From the NCBI GenBank assembly GCA_022579005.1, contig MU401826.1:1-25287 (forward strand): a stretch of 25,287 bases of DNA, read 5' to 3'. Below the pieces are notes generated by a model. That model did no database searches and had not been told where the DNA came from. It saw only the letters and a program-made list of their open reading frames with translations. Positions 22,505-25,287 of this stretch are shown here, piece by piece (the stretch's first letter is position 1; every line of letters starts with the position of its first letter). The translations under genes were made by a program, and so were the position numbers. This stretch comes from Poronia punctata (Eukaryota > Ascomycota > Sordariomycetes > Xylariales > Xylariaceae).

Positions 22505-25287
22505 ATATTAGATCTAATAGGTTATAAGATAATAAAAATCAATATAATGCCTATATAGTAAAAGTTATATAGCTACAATAAGAACTACTATAAAAAAAAA
22601 GGTCTTTTTATAAAGGGTTTTTTTTTATTTATTTAATATACGCAAATTTTATAAAAAAGAAAAGTTTAGCTTTTTTATATATATAATTAATTAATATATA
22701 TAATTTAGCTATTTTGCTAGTTTTAATAATTAAAAGTCTTATACTGCTTATTATTATTATTAAAGCTTAATAGCATAGCAACTTAGTAATAATAATATTA
22801 GCTAATAAAATTAAATTATTTTGCTTAAAAGAATTTTATTACTAAAATAAAGAATTTAAAATAAAAACTTTAGCTTTATAGCTATAGCAATATATTAACT
22901 TAAAAAATAAAAAACTTTAGCTTAAATAACTTAACTTATTAATATTATTAAACTTAATAAAAAGCTTATTGCTTTTACTACTAAAAAAACTAAATTTAGG
23001 TTTTATATAGCTAAAAATACTTTTATTTTAAATAAAAATAAATAAGTTAATATTAAAAAAATTTTAATAAATTTTTTTAACTTTACTAAAAAGTTTAAAT
23101 TAATATTTATATTTTTTAAAAATAAATATAAATAAAGCGTTAAAGCTTAAAAAAGCTTAATAATAAAATAGTAAAGCTAAAAACTTAAATAAGTAATATT
23201 ATATTTAAAAATTATAAAGCTTTTTATATAAAATATAATAAAAAAGTGAATAAATAATATAATAACTTTTAAAAAGTTAAAAAAACTATAATTAAAATAT
23301 TATTAGCTATTGTTTAAGCAAACTTTTTTAACTTTATTAAAAAAAGCATAAAAAACTAACTAAAAATTTTAAAAAATTTATTATAAAGTAAAATTATTAT
23401 ATTTTATAATTTAAGTAATATAAACTTAATAGGTTGCTTAGTACTTATTTTTTTTAATAGCTTTTTAAAGCTTTTAGTAAAAAATATAAATATTAATATA
23501 ATATATTTAAAATAATATATAAAAAATAAATATATAAAAGCAAGCTTTATTATTTAAAATTAGCTGCTAACTTTTAAGTATATATAGTAATTAACTGAAA
23601 GCTTAAAAAAATAAAAATAATTAAAAGGTTTTTTATAATATTTAATAAAAAAAAATAAAAAACTAAGCTTAAAAGTTAAAAAGTAAAAATATACTTTTAA
23701 TATTAATAAGTACTTTTTTTATAAGCAAAAAATAAAAACAATACTTTTGTTTTATAACTTTTAGCTAAAGCTAAAAAGCTATTTATTAAAAAACTACTAC
23801 TAATTTATTTAAACAAACTAAAAAAAATATTTATAACTTTAAAAAAATATGCTTAGCATATAAAGGTTATTATAACTTTTTTAAATATTAGTATATATTT
23901 TTAAAGCTTTAAAAAAAAAGTTTTATAAAAAACTTAAAATATAAAAACTTTATTAAGTTTAAACTTAAATATAATTTAAAGCTTAAAGTAAAAGTTAAAG
24001 CTATTAAAGTAATAAAAGCTAATTAAAAAAAAGCAAAATTAATAAATAGCTTATAAAAAAAAAAGAAAAAGTATAACTAAAACAGGTTTTTATATATGCA
24101 AGCTTTAAAATATTAAAAAAGCTTATATAAAAACTATACTTACTTAAAAACTTAGTAATTTTTAACTTAAAGTTAATACTATATATTTTTAATAAAATTA
24201 AGCGCTTTTATAATATTAAAAGTGCTTTTTAAAAAAACTTATTTTAAGCTAAAAACTTAATTATAATTATATAAGCTTATAAAAACGTTAATATAAAGGT
24301 TTAAAAAACTAAAAAATTATTTATATTAAAGCTTAAAAATATAGCTTATTATAAAACTTTTATAATAAATATTGTTTTTTTTATACTTTTATTTAAAAGA
24401 AGATTTAATAAAATATAAAGCTATTAAAAAGCTATTTTAAAAAACTTAATTATTTAATATTATACTAAGTATAAAATAAGTATAACTAATATATTTTAAA
24501 ATATTTACTACTAAATATAAATAAAGCTTTTTTTTATACTTAAAAAAATATATATATAAAATATACTAAATAGCTTGCTTTTAAAGCAGATTTTTTTAAA
24601 TAGTATTTTTAGCTTAGCTACTTAAGTTTTAATACACTTTAGTACCTAATAAGCTAAGCAAAAAAAGTAAAAATTAAAAAATCTTTAAGCTAAAGTATTA
24701 AATTAATAAATTACTTTAAATATATATATAAAAAGCTTAAAAATTAAATTAATAAAGTACTTAAAAATTAATTAAATTGTTTATTTAAGCATATTATTAT
24801 AAATTAGTATTTTTATAATAAAAGTTTTAATAGTAAAGTATTAATACTTTTTATAACTAAAAAATATTTTAAGTATATATTTAATTATTATTTATAAAGC
24901 TTTAATATAAAAATATTAAAAATGCTACTTAAGTATTTTATAAAAAAAGCGTAAGTAGTTTATAAAAAATAAATAGTTATTATTAAATTAAATAAATAAC
25001 TTTTATAATTATAAATAGTTATAAACTACTTAGTTAATAAAGTACTTATTATATTAAAAATTTTAGTACTTAATACTTAAGCTTAAAATAGTACTAGCAA
25101 ATAATTTAGCTAAATAGTTAAAAAGCGTGCTTAGTATATAAAAACTAGCATAAAGCTTTTAAAAACTTTTTAAGTTAAAATTAACAAAGCTGTAATATAT
25201 TTATTAAACTAAATATTTAAATATATATTTTATTAAAAAACTTTATATAAATAATTTTATATTTACTTTATATTTTAAAATAGCTAT
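22505..25287. repeat. Degraded repeat, copy B and adjoining AT-rich block
   Basis: Begins with the same landmarks as copy A and continues to the window end as extremely AT-rich DNA. From about 22760 on, TpC and GpA almost vanish, as in the left flank. No coding frame survives. The right boundary is outside the window. Confidence 0.65.

Noticed and set aside
20835..22800. Single LTR retrotransposon with copies A and B as its LTRs
   Set aside because: The similarity extends at least 500 bp and the interior is only about 0.9 kb; no TG...CA ends, primer site or coding remains are visible. Left as a possibility only.

Overview
The window looks like a piece of a filamentous ascomycete (Pezizomycotina) nuclear genome. 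Two intron-bearing protein genes sit in a GC-balanced island of about 14 kb (roughly 6.7 to 20.8 kb). The island is flanked on both sides by extremely AT-rich sequence with stop codons in every frame. That layout is typical of fungal genomes in which repeats were mutated C-to-T by repeat-induced point mutation (RIP) or a similar process. Short introns (mostly 60-100 bp) with GTRNGT donors and CTAAC/CTGAC-type branch sites, and fungal-type protein families, agree with this. I cannot name the genus.

Layout. 1-6700: degraded AT-rich repeat DNA with a TTA microsatellite at its left edge, a seven-unit 18-bp array near 6.2 kb and an 18-bp palindrome. About 6700-6830: a tRNA-like (A box plus B box) segment on the minus strand with an A-rich tail. 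6899-7294: two different GC-rich minisatellites. 7303-7719: a 417-bp hAT-type MITE with a perfect 8-bp target duplication, inserted in the second minisatellite. 7728-8368: 5' flank of the first gene. 8369-13777 (+): an eight-exon gene for a 1638-residue CorA-like membrane protein with a disordered N-terminus, a ubiquitin-like segment, a C2H2-like motif and a C-terminal two-helix GMN module. 13778-15698: convergent intergenic DNA. 15699-20299 (-): a three-exon gene for Raptor (Kog1/Mip1), the TORC1 scaffold, 1410 residues. 20300-20830: its 5' flank. 20835-25287: AT-rich repeat DNA again, with two diverged direct copies of one repeat family.

The two genes converge and share no evident pathway. 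Raptor is a core growth regulator. The CorA-like gene belongs to a lineage-variable fungal membrane-protein group of unknown role. The most unusual signals are the architecture of the CorA-like protein, the strong loss of TpC/GpA in the AT-rich flanks (a 5'-context signature rather than the usual CpA one), and the cluster of small repeats at the island's left edge.

Exon models come from frame continuity and splice signals read by eye. Both models give total coding lengths divisible by three.
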